A stretch of 64,000 bases of DNA, taken from positions 42,189-106,188 of the forward strand of contig NZ_VTOW01000007.1 of the NCBI RefSeq assembly GCF_012184425.1, in the 5' to 3' direction. Positions within the stretch are counted from its first letter, which is position 1. Each line of letters opens with the position of its first letter. The notes below the pieces were generated by a model. The model saw only the letters and a list, made by a program, of their open reading frames with translations, ran no database searches and had not been told where the DNA came from. Origin of the DNA: Candidatus Manganitrophus noduliformans. GTDB lineage: Bacteria; Nitrospirota; Nitrospiria; SBBL01; Manganitrophaceae. A program made the translations under genes and the position numbers. Shown here in pieces: positions 26,261-35,473 of the stretch.

Positions 26261-27709
26261 CTATTGCATGTTCACAAGACCTTTGGAGAAGTGATAGGCG
26301 CCGAGGATCGGATGCTGGGCCATCTGCCCCACCAATCGCTTCTCCAACTCCACGGTCTTCTGCCACGTCTCCAACTGTTTATGGAAATTGTCATACCGGC
26401 TGATCGTCAACTCGTAGCCGGCGCGGGTGACGCCGCCCATTCTCTGGCGCATCATTCGGGCGTCCTCCCCATTCAGCGGATCCCGATCGGAGCGCCCGGC
26501 GGTCTCAAGACGCGCCACCCCTCGGTAGAATTCGGTGGCGATCGCCGAGAGCGTCTCATAGGCGAGCTGGGTCGAGAGAATGTTGATTAATTCAACGCGC
26601 AAGGTGCTGATATGCAGCGGCTGAATGGAGAGGAGGTTGATTAATTTATACAGCGGCATTCGAAATGCGTTCAGAAATTGGAGGTCATCGGACACCAGCG
26701 CCTGACGATTGACCAATTTGTCAAAGATGCTGTCCATCCGGACGCCGACCCGGCTGCAGAGGGTCTGGAGCGTAACCGTCACCGGCGTCGGAACGCTTGC
26801 GATAATCTGATAGCCGGGTAGATCCACACTGACTTGGGTGCACTCCCCGGGATTGCTCCCCCAAATCCATTGACTGATTAATGCGCTAAAATCCCCGCCC
26901 AGGGCCGATTCCGAAAGGACCATCGGGGTGATCCCCCGGCTTTGGGAGAGATCGGTCGGGAATATCGGAATGACATCTCCGATCAGGTATCGGAGGAAAT
27001 ACTCGGTCGGTCCGTCATTGAAGTAGGTATCGGCCAGGGCGCGCGTCAGCAGCGGCTGTCTGAAGTTATAGTGAACGCAGGCCGGATTCGCCGGATCACA
27101 GCCGGCGGCGGTCAAGGTTTGCTCAAAATCCTGGACGAATCGGCTCGCCGAGGAGAGCGACTCGTTGACCCCCCGCAGCCAGCTGCTCTCCTGCCCGCCG
27201 ATAATGCGCTCGTTGATCGTATTTCCGACCAGCTGTCCGGTGGCGCCGCCGAGCGCCTGTGCCGCCTGGCAGCTGGTCATGTTCAGGCCGTTTATGGAAT
27301 TGGCCAGCGACGTCAGCGTGGTCGCGGCGGTCTCGCACTGCTCGCAGACGGTCGCCAAAGCGACATTGAAGGCGAAGGCCGGGGCCGCGGCGATCACCTG
27401 CTCGAGGAAGTCGACCAGGTGTTCCTGATTGAAGTAGCTAAATCCCCCGAACGTAATATCGATTCCCCCACATCCCGCTTTCAGCCGTGGGGGGGTCACC
27501 TGAAAGGGCTGGAAGACCATATTGGGGGTGCGAAGATGAAGGCCGCCTCCCCAGAGAAAATTCCGCTCCTGGGATTGCACGGCCGTCGGATTCTCCACCT
27601 CGATGACCGCGTTATCGAGAAATTCCTGCATCGATCCGGCATAAGCCGCCGCGGCGCCGAGGTCGAGGAGCAGGCAGATCGCCACGATGTTAATGAATAA
27701 GCGATTCAT
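26261..27709 (-). CDS. traH: TraH, pilus assembly protein
   Basis: 482 residues with a signal peptide. It shows the TraH features GCGGIDITFGGFSYFNQEHLV, TVCEQCETAATTLTSLANSI, NMTSCQAAQALGG, and a C-terminal coiled segment. In F, TraH is periplasmic and interacts with TraF, TraU, TraW and TrbI in pilus extension or retraction. It starts within the end of traF (20-bp overlap) with AGGAG upstream; the F order F-H is kept. Confidence 0.95.
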   Translation of the reverse strand: MNRLFINIVAICLLLDLGAAAAYAGSMQEFLDNAVIEVENPTAVQSQERNFLWGGGLHLRTPNMVFQPFQVTPPRLKAGCGGIDITFGGFSYFNQEHLVDFLEQVIAAAPAFAFNVALATVCEQCETAATTLTSLANSINGLNMTSCQAAQALGGATGQLVGNTINERIIGGQESSWLRGVNESLSSASRFVQDFEQTLTAAGCDPANPACVHYNFRQPLLTRALADTYFNDGPTEYFLRYLIGDVIPIFPTDLSQSRGITPMVLSESALGGDFSALISQWIWGSNPGECTQVSVDLPGYQIIASVPTPVTVTLQTLCSRVGVRMDSIFDKLVNRQALVSDDLQFLNAFRMPLYKLINLLSIQPLHISTLRVELINILSTQLAYETLSAIATEFYRGVARLETAGRSDRDPLNGEDARMMRQRMGGVTRAGYELTISRYDNFHKQLETWQKTVELEKRLVGQMAQHPILGAYHFSKGLVNMQ

Positions 27710-28514
27710 CTTTGATCTCTCCTAAAAGATAAAGGCCGAATAAGACCGATCGCTTTAACTCGTCGAGCGTGTGGAGTCCGATTCCGATTCGCTGCCAGAG
27801 CGCCTGGTCGTTGCGATTGAGCACGATAAACAGGTCCGGCACCGGGCGCACATCGAGCTTCTGAGCGAGCGAAGGTTTCTGCTGAATATCGATGTATTGG
27901 ACATCCCACCCGTAGGTCCTCGCGAAGAGCTCGATCACCGGCACCTGATCCTTACAATAAATGCATCCTTCTTGAACCATCACCACCAAGCCGGTTTTCT
28001 GACCGGATCCTCTGAAGATTTCCTCCGAGGCGTCCTGTTTGAATCGGGTCTGCGCTTCTTTTGCATAGGCCGAGGTGGGAATACCGGCAATCCGGGAGGC
28101 GAGCTCCGGATCGGTCTTCGCCAGCAGCTTCGTCGTGTCGGTGAAGCGCTGGGCCTTGTCCACGAGCCAGTTTTTGTACCTCATATATTCCCGTACATTT
28201 TTCTCGGACGGGCGCATCACCGCGATTTTACGACTCTCTCTCTCCAGCCGGTTGATTTCGTCCGGATCGAGCCGATCGAGAATCTCCCATGGGATTTCAA
28301 CCTCCTCTTTTTTGAGCAACCGGTGCTGATTCCCGCCTTCCGAAAGGGGGGTGTCTTCTTCATTTTTCTTCTCTTCCATGTCGGGACAGAGCCGCTTCCA
28401 ATACCAGCCCTGAGGATTGCTTTCATAGAAATAGCTCTTATCCCCGCAGGTGGATGCCGCCGCCTCGGCACCGATCAAACCGAAAATGAGGGAGATTAGC
28501 AGTAAGATCGACAT
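27690..28514 (-). CDS. traF: TraF, periplasmic thioredoxin-like pilus assembly protein
   Basis: 274 residues with a signal peptide (SILLLISLIFGLIGAEAAAS). The N-terminal part has NPQGWYWKRLCPD as in TraF; the thioredoxin-like domain has the redox motif CIYC (VVMVQEGCIYCKDQVPVIE) and the cis-Pro loop LDVRPVPDLFIV. F TraF has lost its CXXC, so an intact one suggests an active oxidoreductase here. ATG at 28514 follows GGGGAGG. A 14-bp perfect stem-loop ends just before that ribosome site. Confidence 0.93.
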   Translation of the reverse strand: MSILLLISLIFGLIGAEAAASTCGDKSYFYESNPQGWYWKRLCPDMEEKKNEEDTPLSEGGNQHRLLKKEEVEIPWEILDRLDPDEINRLERESRKIAVMRPSEKNVREYMRYKNWLVDKAQRFTDTTKLLAKTDPELASRIAGIPTSAYAKEAQTRFKQDASEEIFRGSGQKTGLVVMVQEGCIYCKDQVPVIELFARTYGWDVQYIDIQQKPSLAQKLDVRPVPDLFIVLNRNDQALWQRIGIGLHTLDELKRSVLFGLYLLGEIKDESLIH

Positions 28515-28524
28515 TCGCGCCTCC

Positions 28525-28560
28525 CCTGTAGCAGGCCGCATGCAGACGGCCTGCTACAGG
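28525..28560 (-). promoter_or_regulatory. Perfect 14-bp stem-loop between the pilin gene and traF
   Basis: Arms 28525-28538 and 28547-28560 (CCTGTAGCAGGCCG and its exact complement) enclose an 8-base loop. There is no U-run, so it is not a classic terminator. It stands after the pilin stop codon and directly before the traF ribosome site. It probably protects the 3' end of a processed pilin mRNA and lowers traF expression; this role is inference. Confidence 0.75.
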
Positions 28561-28575
28561 CATACTCGTTCTTGA

Positions 28576-28896
28576 TTACATCGTCAGCGTGTATCGCGCG
28601 TTGACCACGGCAGGCCAAACGCCGACCGTCAATGCCAGGACGAACGCCACGATACCGGGAACGATATAGGCGTTCACAAAGGAGACCAACGCGACCACGA
28701 TCAAGAGCACGCCCGCCAGTTTGCCCCATCCTCCCTCCAGCCCGTCCGTGATCATGGTCCAGAGCGAGTCGACTTCGGTTCCCCCCGTTCCGGCCCAGGC
28801 ATGGTTGAGGAGCGGATCGAATAAAAGTCCAACCGCCACCACCGCAAGCAGGGCCAAAACACTCATTCTCATAAAAGATTCTTCACGCGATTTCAT
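28576..28896 (-). CDS. traA: TraA-like conjugative pilin
   Basis: 106 residues. A long signal segment (MRMSVLALLAVVAVGLLF) ends near LNHAWA, after which a mature chain of 71 residues follows, almost the 70 of F pilin. The mature chain starts GTGGTEVDSLWTMITDGLEG and contains two hydrophobic helices (LAGVLLIVVALVSFVNAYI and VPGIVAFVLALTVGVW) joined by a short turn, the pilin topology. AAGGAGG precedes the ATG at 28896. It lies between dsbC and traF rather than before traL. The S26 peptidase gene in the operon may process it. Confidence 0.88.
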   Translation of the reverse strand: MKSREESFMRMSVLALLAVVAVGLLFDPLLNHAWAGTGGTEVDSLWTMITDGLEGGWGKLAGVLLIVVALVSFVNAYIVPGIVAFVLALTVGVWPAVVNARYTLTM

Positions 28897-28973
28897 CGAA
28901 TGTCCTCCTTGTTTTTCTGTTTTTAAGGAGGGGGATCTCCCCTCCGTTCTCTGCAGGCCGAGCCGATCCACCT

Positions 28974-29723
28974 TCAGGAAGGGCCGTTCTGCAGTAGCGT
29001 TTCGATCTGCGGGATGTTTGCGCCGTCGACCCGATGTTTGTTGATAAAGAAGACCGGGGTGCCCCGCACCCCCATCTCTTCGGCGATCGCTTTGTGGTCG
29101 TCGAGGATCTCCGTGATCATCGGATCGTTGCAGACCTCATATTTCCGGTCATCCAGATCCCCCGAGAAGACCTCGTCGTACGCCGCTTTTTTGTCTGCGG
29201 CGCAGAGGATGTATTTCGACTTACGCTCCGCGTCGGGATGAATTTCCTTGATGGGGATTAAAAAGATGTACCGGGTCAGATCGCCCTGTTTTTTAAGAAA
29301 CCGGGAGCTTTTTCGGCAGTAGGGGCAGTCCGGATCGAGGAACTCGATGACGATATTCTTTCCCGTTCCGATGCGGATGGCCTTGTCGATCGGGAGGCGA
29401 TCGAGCTTCGCCGCGGCCAATTCCGCCCTGCGCGCGGCCGAGAGGTTTCGGCCCTCCTTTGTGATCATCTCGCCGAAGAAGCGATGATCGGTTTTCGGAT
29501 CATAATAGAAGACGCGGCCTTCCTCGGTGACCACTTCATAAAGCCCCTTCATGGGCGCCTCCTGAACGCTTGCGACCTTCACCCCCGGAAAGCGTTCTTT
29601 GAGTAACTGCTCGGGCGCGCTTGTTTTGTTTGCATAGGCGACATTGACCGTCCCTCCCAGGAACGCCACGGATATCACCCAGCCCGACATCATCGAATAA
29701 AACACAAACGGCATCTTCGTCAT
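28974..29723 (-). CDS. dsbC: DsbC-like disulfide isomerase
   Basis: 249 residues with a signal peptide ending near NVAYA. Residues about 35-95 form the dimerisation domain (LLKERFPGVKVASVQEAPMKGLYEVV), followed by a linker and a thioredoxin domain with CPYC (FLDPDCPYCRKSSRF) and the cis-Pro motif GVRGTPVFFINKH. It corrects disulfides in the Cys-rich TraU, TraH and TraN proteins. AAGGGAGG precedes the ATG at 29723. It is the first gene of the leftward transfer operon, so the operon promoter should lie in 29724-30175. Confidence 0.94.
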   Translation of the reverse strand: MTKMPFVFYSMMSGWVISVAFLGGTVNVAYANKTSAPEQLLKERFPGVKVASVQEAPMKGLYEVVTEEGRVFYYDPKTDHRFFGEMITKEGRNLSAARRAELAAAKLDRLPIDKAIRIGTGKNIVIEFLDPDCPYCRKSSRFLKKQGDLTRYIFLIPIKEIHPDAERKSKYILCAADKKAAYDEVFSGDLDDRKYEVCNDPMITEILDDHKAIAEEMGVRGTPVFFINKHRVDGANIPQIETLLQNGPS

Positions 29724-29824
29724 CGGAACCTCCCTTCTTAAGATTTCCCCTATTCGGAATTTCCCATCTCGGGTACCGCGTTGTCCATCTCTGTATCGTG
29801 TGATCACGACCCTATCAAATCGAA

Positions 29825-29954
29825 GGGGGTCAGTTTCCTGTCATTTTGGACCCCCCTTCTTTTTCCATTAAGAAATGCATTGCAGCCGCTCTGTGCCTAG
29901 CGAATCTGCTTTTTTGAGGGGGGGGTCCAAAATGACAGTGAAGCGACCCTCCCC
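29825..29954. mobile_element. About 130-bp inverted-repeat element (MITE-like) in the divergent promoter region
   Basis: Perfect 19-bp inverted arms CTGTCATTTTGGACCCCCC (29838-29856 and complement 29920-29938) with weaker matching outside (left GGGGGTCAGTTTC, right complement GGAGGGTCGCTTCA). It encodes nothing. The ends look like those of transposons that finish in GACCCC-type repeats, so I call it a MITE; a large cruciform terminator is the alternative. The rest of the 452-base stretch 29724-30175 between dsbC and traD holds no gene I trust but must contain both divergent promoters. Confidence 0.6.
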
Positions 29955-30175
29955 GATTTAATAGAATACGGGCCAGGTCTCTTGGCGCGAGATGAACTCC
30001 CCGCCGCTGCTTTGAAATGCGGACCAAGAGGCGATTTTGAATCCAGGGGCTGACGGTAAAGCGCGTGGCCATACGCTGCCTCGTCACCGAGATACGGCGG
30101 AGAGGCGCGAATCTGATCTGGAAGGGACGATCGATCTTTGGGATCTCTCTCCCGACGACTCAATGAGAAGGAGCG

Positions 30176-31960
30176 ATGGAGCGGATGATCTCCGAAGAGG
30201 CGCTAAAGGATATCGATCCATTTTTCTTGGTTTTATTCGGAGTCGGGTTTCTGCTTCTGCTTTTGATCCCCTTTCTCAAGAAGAGATCGAAACGGGGCAC
30301 AGGCCGTTTTGCAACGATTCTCGAAATAATGCGCCCCTTCGGCAATTGGACAAAGTGGCCTTTAAACGCGCTGGGATCTATCCTTGTTTATCTTTTGCTG
30401 CTTCTAATGAGCGCGGCGGCTTTGTTCATCCATCAAGGCGTTGCTCCATTCAAGCAAGGAGTTAAACTGGCCGCGGTCGCGATCGCGCTGTGGGTCGTGG
30501 CGGCTGTTTTTTACCGATTCCTGAGCACCGCTTTTTTCATTCGAGTCAATTCATGGCCTTTCGGTGAAAGAGGACTTTTGGGAATGCGGGTGGAACTCAC
30601 CCTTTCAGAAAAAGACAGATATGAGCACATCTTGGTGGAAGGAAGAGCGGGCGCCGGTAAGACATCCGGTTTCATGATCCCTGGATTGCTAAAAGATGCA
30701 GAGGGGAAATGTTCCGTCGTGGCCCTCGATGTCAAAGCCCCCGAGATCTATGACACCGTCGCCGGATACTGGAATAAACATGGGAAAAAGGTGATTCTCA
30801 TCGACCCCTATCATAAGGAGGGGATCGGGTTTGAACCGCTGGCCGCTTCCATCGGAGGCGTCGCCCTGGCGAGACTCGAGCAGATGGTCTATGGAAAACC
30901 GAATACGCGCGCGGACGAGCAGAGCAAATATTTTGACGATCAGGAAAGGCGCCTCTTCCGGCTTTACTGTACGCTGGTGCAGACCTTTACCGATCCGACG
31001 CAGGTGAATCTTCCCATTCTCTATCAGCTAGGCGTCAGGGGAATCAAGGTTCTGGAAGAAGCGGTGCAGTACTGCAGAAATGAGAAGGTGCAGGAGGAGT
31101 TTCAGCTTTTCTCCGAGAGCAAACATCGGCTGCCGGAGCTTCTCGCCGGCATGTTGAACAAATTGGATTTCCTCAGCGATCCCGAGATCTCCGCGGCATT
31201 CTCGAGATCCGATCTTGATTTGGAGATACTTTTTCGTGAGCCGACCCTCCTGATCATCGCCAGTCCGCAAAGCAATCCGAAAGCCCGCTTGGCCGCGGCC
31301 GTCGTCCTCAGAGCCCTGATGCTGAAGGTCTATGAGCGTCCCAATCGAAAAGAGGGAGAGGGCCTCCCGCTCTTTCTCTACCTCGATGAGTTCTACAATA
31401 TCTATCTTCCGGACATGCCCGATTTCGTCGTCACGGCACGCTCGGCTCGCGTCGGGGTCGCGACCTTTTATCAGACGGATGAGCAACTCGATCAATACGA
31501 GCGCCACGAAAAGGCTTCGCTCCAGGCCAATCGTAAATTCGAAGTCTATTTTCAGGGGCTACCGATAAAGAAATGCAAGGAGCTCTCTGAACGTATCGGG
31601 AAGACATTAATCAAGGTGAAAGAGCGATCGCGATCCTTTCTCCGGGGCAATCAGGTCCGGATCACCGAACGAGAGGCGGACTTATTGAGTCCGGACGATA
31701 TCCAGAATCTGGCTGATCACAAAGCGCTCTGCTTCGTCGCCGGGGTTCGTCCGTTCCTTGTCAACCGTCTGATGGCGCACAAAACGCGCCGCTACAAGAA
31801 AAAGCTGAATTTTCCTCCCGCGCCCTATCGTCCTACCCCGGAGCCGTTGATCGCACCGGCATTTCGGGACCTTCCGGAGCCTCCGGCCTCCGGGCCCGGT
31901 GCTCCGCCGGCCGGCTGGCCGAAGCCGCCGGAGGAGACCGGTCAGCTCTATCAGTTCTAG
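30176..31960 (+). CDS. traD: TraD/VirD4-type coupling protein (type IV coupling ATPase)
   Basis: 594 residues. Two N-terminal membrane helices (PFFLVLFGVGFLLLLLIPFL and GSILVYLLLLLMSAAALFI, with a further hydrophobic stretch VKLAAVAIALWVVAAVFYRFL) precede the motor domain: Walker A GRAGAGKT near residue 158 and Walker B LPLFLYLDEFYN near 400. The C-terminus is Pro-rich. It brings the relaxase-DNA complex to the channel. Another ATG lies nine bases downstream of the chosen start. It is transcribed away from the tra operon and heads a three-gene group with the primase and replication-relaxation gene. Confidence 0.92.
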   Translation: MERMISEEALKDIDPFFLVLFGVGFLLLLLIPFLKKRSKRGTGRFATILEIMRPFGNWTKWPLNALGSILVYLLLLLMSAAALFIHQGVAPFKQGVKLAAVAIALWVVAAVFYRFLSTAFFIRVNSWPFGERGLLGMRVELTLSEKDRYEHILVEGRAGAGKTSGFMIPGLLKDAEGKCSVVALDVKAPEIYDTVAGYWNKHGKKVILIDPYHKEGIGFEPLAASIGGVALARLEQMVYGKPNTRADEQSKYFDDQERRLFRLYCTLVQTFTDPTQVNLPILYQLGVRGIKVLEEAVQYCRNEKVQEEFQLFSESKHRLPELLAGMLNKLDFLSDPEISAAFSRSDLDLEILFREPTLLIIASPQSNPKARLAAAVVLRALMLKVYERPNRKEGEGLPLFLYLDEFYNIYLPDMPDFVVTARSARVGVATFYQTDEQLDQYERHEKASLQANRKFEVYFQGLPIKKCKELSERIGKTLIKVKERSRSFLRGNQVRITEREADLLSPDDIQNLADHKALCFVAGVRPFLVNRLMAHKTRRYKKKLNFPPAPYRPTPEPLIAPAFRDLPEPPASGPGAPPAGWPKPPEETGQLYQF

Positions 31961-31995
31961 ATCAGCTCGCCAACTTCTTTTGAATGGGGGTGATC

Positions 31996-33756
31996 ATGCC
32001 ACAGCCTGTCAATGCATTCTCGGAGGTGAAAGAACGCGCCGACATCCTTGAGATCGTACAGTCCGAAACAGGCCGGATCGTGAAGGGGAGAGGAAACCGC
32101 CGCTTTTTAGAGGAGTGTCCCTTCTGCCACGGGCACGGCTGTTTTAAGATCGATCTTCAAAAGCAGCTGTTTAACTGCTTTCAATGCGCGGATGGAAAGA
32201 CCGGAGGCGATGTATTTGACTTTGTGTGCAAGCTGAAAGGATGGGACAAGGCCATCGCCTTAAAGGAGCTCGCAACCAGGGTGGGCTATCAGCTCCCGGA
32301 GCGGCGCGCGAACCGAAAGCGGGATCTGCGGGAGGTGATCATGGCCCAAGCGAAGGCCGACTGGGCGCTGCCCGAAGCGAAAGAGGCTTGGGACTATTTG
32401 ATCATCGAACGACAGCTTTCCCCCGAGGTCTTGCAGAAACACGATATCGGATACATCAGGGACCGGACCGATTTGATCCGGCTTCTGGTGAAGGAAGGCT
32501 TCAGCATCGATGAGATCAAAGCGACCGGCATCCTGACGCGGGACTATGGTGATTTCTATCGAATCCTCATTGGATGGCGGAGTTTACAGGGGCGGGTGAT
32601 GGGATTCGTAGCGGCGGCGACATCGGCGCGGCTTCAATCCGTTCCACCTGAGCAGATGGATGACTTCCCTAAATACAAGAATTGCGTCGATTTTAAGGTG
32701 GATGCCCCCTTCAACCTCTACTACGCCAAACATTGGGTTCCGGAGGACGGGACCTTGAATATCGTCGAGGGACTGATCGATGCCTTCCAGATGGTATCGA
32801 AGGGGTTTCGAAATACGGCCGGCCTCGGAACGAACCGCTTCGGGGAGGGATATGGGGATGCGATTTCAAAGACGCGCTTTGAGCGATTGATCGTGTTGCT
32901 CGATGCCGATCCAGCCGGACGCAAAGGGACTTTTGAAGTCGTCAAGGAGTGTTTGACGGTCTATCGGCAGTTAAAGCTCTATGTCGCGGAGATCGCCGCC
33001 TTCGATCCCGTCGATTCCAAAAAGCCGATCAAGGATCCGGACGAGCTGATACGAAAGCTCGGCGCCGAGGCACTCCGCGCTCTTTTGTGCGAGCCGCTGA
33101 AGGCCGGCCCGTGGCTTGCGCTTTATCTGCGGAATAAATACGACGTTCACAGCAATCTGCGCCGGGATCAATTCTTTCAAGAGATGGCGGAGTTCTGGCC
33201 GTTGATTCTAGACGAGGTGGAGAAGAAGGAAACCCTTCGCTATCTTGCGAGCTTGTCCGGGCTCCCCCAGGACGATATCCGAAAAACGATCGATCGTATT
33301 GTCGACGCGGCAAGACAGATCAAAGAGAACCGCAACCCGAAAGAAGCGCCTCTTCTCTCCAGTGCGGCTTCAAACCCGGATCTTCAGGTAAAACTCGACC
33401 GGATGCGGACCAAGCTCAGCGCGTTGAAGGAGAAACATCATCAATTGATCGAGGAAAGGAGGATGCTCCTAAAAGCGTATGCGAGTTCCGTCTATCATAT
33501 CAACGCGCTCTCGAAGGGAGGATACCGCTGGCATATCATCCAGCTGACGAAGGGTCACTCTCTTATCGCCAAACGTTTCCGAAAGGACCCAAAGGGAGCC
33601 TATCGGATTCTCGAGCGACTTGAAGCGGTTTTTGCCGAAGCCAAGATAAGCGATCTGGGACTGATCACAAGCGAGATTGAAGCGCTCTGTCGATTCGAGA
33701 GCGCAACGGAGGAGCTGGATGCAGAAGGGATTGTTGCTGACCGATCGGGACATTGA
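31996..33756 (+). CDS. DnaG-like primase with CHC2 zinc finger and Toprim domain
   Basis: 586 residues. The zinc-binding finger uses C41, C44/H47, C61 and C64 (CPFCHGHGCFK, then FNCFQC). The Toprim domain has the Glu of LNIVEGLIDAFQMV (about 255) and the DxD of IVLLDADPAGRKGT (about 300). A coiled, basic C-terminal region of about 200 residues replaces the usual DnaB-binding part. It likely primes the complementary strand after conjugative transfer or replicates the element. ATG at 31996 has GGGGGTG upstream; a frame start at 31984 is less well placed. Its end overlaps the next gene by 38 bp. Confidence 0.9.
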   Translation: MPQPVNAFSEVKERADILEIVQSETGRIVKGRGNRRFLEECPFCHGHGCFKIDLQKQLFNCFQCADGKTGGDVFDFVCKLKGWDKAIALKELATRVGYQLPERRANRKRDLREVIMAQAKADWALPEAKEAWDYLIIERQLSPEVLQKHDIGYIRDRTDLIRLLVKEGFSIDEIKATGILTRDYGDFYRILIGWRSLQGRVMGFVAAATSARLQSVPPEQMDDFPKYKNCVDFKVDAPFNLYYAKHWVPEDGTLNIVEGLIDAFQMVSKGFRNTAGLGTNRFGEGYGDAISKTRFERLIVLLDADPAGRKGTFEVVKECLTVYRQLKLYVAEIAAFDPVDSKKPIKDPDELIRKLGAEALRALLCEPLKAGPWLALYLRNKYDVHSNLRRDQFFQEMAEFWPLILDEVEKKETLRYLASLSGLPQDDIRKTIDRIVDAARQIKENRNPKEAPLLSSAASNPDLQVKLDRMRTKLSALKEKHHQLIEERRMLLKAYASSVYHINALSKGGYRWHIIQLTKGHSLIAKRFRKDPKGAYRILERLEAVFAEAKISDLGLITSEIEALCRFESATEELDAEGIVADRSGH

Positions 33757-34555
33757 TTTGCTGAAATATCTCGCCTACGGCCCGGCATTTTCAGCAGATT
33801 TGCATGAACGGTTCTTTATCAAAGGAGGCAAGTTGATCGCTTCTCGTACCTTTCGTGCAAGAATGCACAGATTACTTGAGGGGAAGTGTGTCTCCGTCTT
33901 TCGTCCGCAACGAAGATCATTTCAGGCCAAGCAGAAGCAGAGTCCGCTCTATGGCATTACTCAAAGAGGAGCGGAGATTCTTGCCGGCGAGGACCGTCTG
34001 CCGATCGATCGGATCCGGATCGTCCGACCGGATGTCCGCCCGATCGAGCATGAAATCATAGTAACGCGCTTTATCCGGAAAATTTATGAGTATGACACTT
34101 TAAAGTACACCGTCATCCGGCTCTACGATGATGCGATGCTCTTGAAACTCAGAAACCGGATGGATCGGATTCCAGACCTCTACTTCACAATTAAGTTAAG
34201 AAACGAGGCATATTATAATTTCATGGTCGAGGTCGACGCCGGTACCACCCATGCGCCCGAATTCATCCGAAAACTGCTCACATTCACGCAATCCAAGCAA
34301 AGCCCCATCCGACTTCATGAGAGAGAGCCTTTTGGAATATTGATCGTCTGTAACACGGAATTTCGCATGAATTATCTGCAGCGGATCGTGATGGAGAGTT
34401 CTCTCACCGCTAAACTCAGATCCCTTTTTGCATTTAATACCATTCAAGGCGTTGATAATAGCCTCGGCCTATTTAATCCGTGGTGGAAGACAGATGGCAG
34501 TAGGATCGATCATATCTTTAAGGGGGCCGGTCGCCGGGATTCCGCACAGAAGTGA
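33719..34555 (+). CDS. Replication-relaxation family protein (MobC-like)
   Basis: 278 residues. The N-terminus (LLTDRDIDLLKYLAYGPAF) and winged-helix part (ARMHRLLEGKCVSVFR, then SPLYGITQRGAEIL) match replication-relaxation proteins, which help nick or open plasmid origins. The middle VRPIEHEIIVTRFIRKI and PDLYFTIKL, then EVDAGTTHAPEFIRKL, are also usual for the family. GGAG lies 5 bases before the ATG, which is inside the end of the primase gene, so coupling is likely. It may act at oriT, but no relaxase is found beside it. Confidence 0.82.
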   Translation: MQKGLLLTDRDIDLLKYLAYGPAFSADLHERFFIKGGKLIASRTFRARMHRLLEGKCVSVFRPQRRSFQAKQKQSPLYGITQRGAEILAGEDRLPIDRIRIVRPDVRPIEHEIIVTRFIRKIYEYDTLKYTVIRLYDDAMLLKLRNRMDRIPDLYFTIKLRNEAYYNFMVEVDAGTTHAPEFIRKLLTFTQSKQSPIRLHEREPFGILIVCNTEFRMNYLQRIVMESSLTAKLRSLFAFNTIQGVDNSLGLFNPWWKTDGSRIDHIFKGAGRRDSAQK

Positions 34556-35473
34556 TAACACCTGCCTGTCTGATAGAATTTCCGAGGGGCTCCGTGTGGC
34601 CAAAAGGAGTTGGCTGCAATAACATCGAAATGGAATAAGTGTATTCCCGGAGAACGCCTAGAGATTGGAGGACGAGATTTCGATCCCACTCTATTTTCTT
34701 AATCGCAATTAGAAACTGTCCTCCTAATTGCTCCTGTTTTCTTTAGGGTAGCGGTCCGGGGATGCCAATTTAATATTGCAGAAGATGACTATATTGTTGG
34801 TCCTATTCCAACATATTCAGATCATAGGAGCGAAAACCGCAATGAATTAGATCGTGTAGAATCGATTATTTACCCGGTGTTCTAAATGAAAACAGTAAAT
34901 TGGATTGATCGCCACCGAGCCATGAATATGCAGATCTTCGGAGGTGCGCTTGATTGAAAAAGGGAAATCAATTGGAATCACTGAAGATCCCAGTGGGTGA
35001 AAGCCGTAGATGCTATCCGAATGCGGAAAGGATCTCAAATATTGCCTCTGAATCCCTCCAGAAAATTTCTTTTCTGAAAGTACAGTCTTCGTCGAGCGGC
35101 TGATGGAACACGAAGTGGGACGACCGTTCTTCGATGCGGTGGTCCGACAAGCACCAGTGAATTACCTGAATTCGCTGAAGCCAAACATTGCGTCAAGAAT
35201 ACGGTCGATTTCATCCTTCCACATAGAATACTTTTGGGAAAAGAACGATTTGCAGATGCGCAGCATTATCTCCCTTGAGTGGGGACGATTCCGCTCTAAC
35301 CCTAAGTCGATTGATCGGAGTTCGAAAGCTTCCAGAAGTCCGAGTGAGATCGATCACGACCACTCCGGGACCGACTTTGAGAAGTTCACGAGGTATGTCG
35401 TTCTTGCATCATAACCAAAATACCAATACAGGAGGAACCTGCTCGGTCAAGTATCGTTCAGGACACCCACTTT
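34556..35473. other. 918-base stretch without a credible gene; decayed coding sequence likely
   Basis: Open frames here are short, overlap in several frames, and lack ribosome sites. On the minus strand pieces such as KSFFSQKYSMWKDEIDRIL (35220-35270) and TSEDLHIHGSVAINPIYCFH (34870-34960) look protein-like but lie in different frames broken by stops, suggesting a dead gene of unknown family. An imperfect inverted repeat spans 34664-34728 (arms with GGAGGAC and GTCCTCC). Base composition is more AT-rich than in the transfer genes. Confidence 0.45.

Noticed and set aside
30037..30465. Rightward open frame across the traD start
   Set aside because: Overlaps the coupling-protein N-terminus in another frame, with no motif and no ribosome site.
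35103..35414. Rightward 103-codon frame in the decayed stretch
   Set aside because: No ribosome site, odd composition, and overlapping pieces on the other strand look more protein-like.
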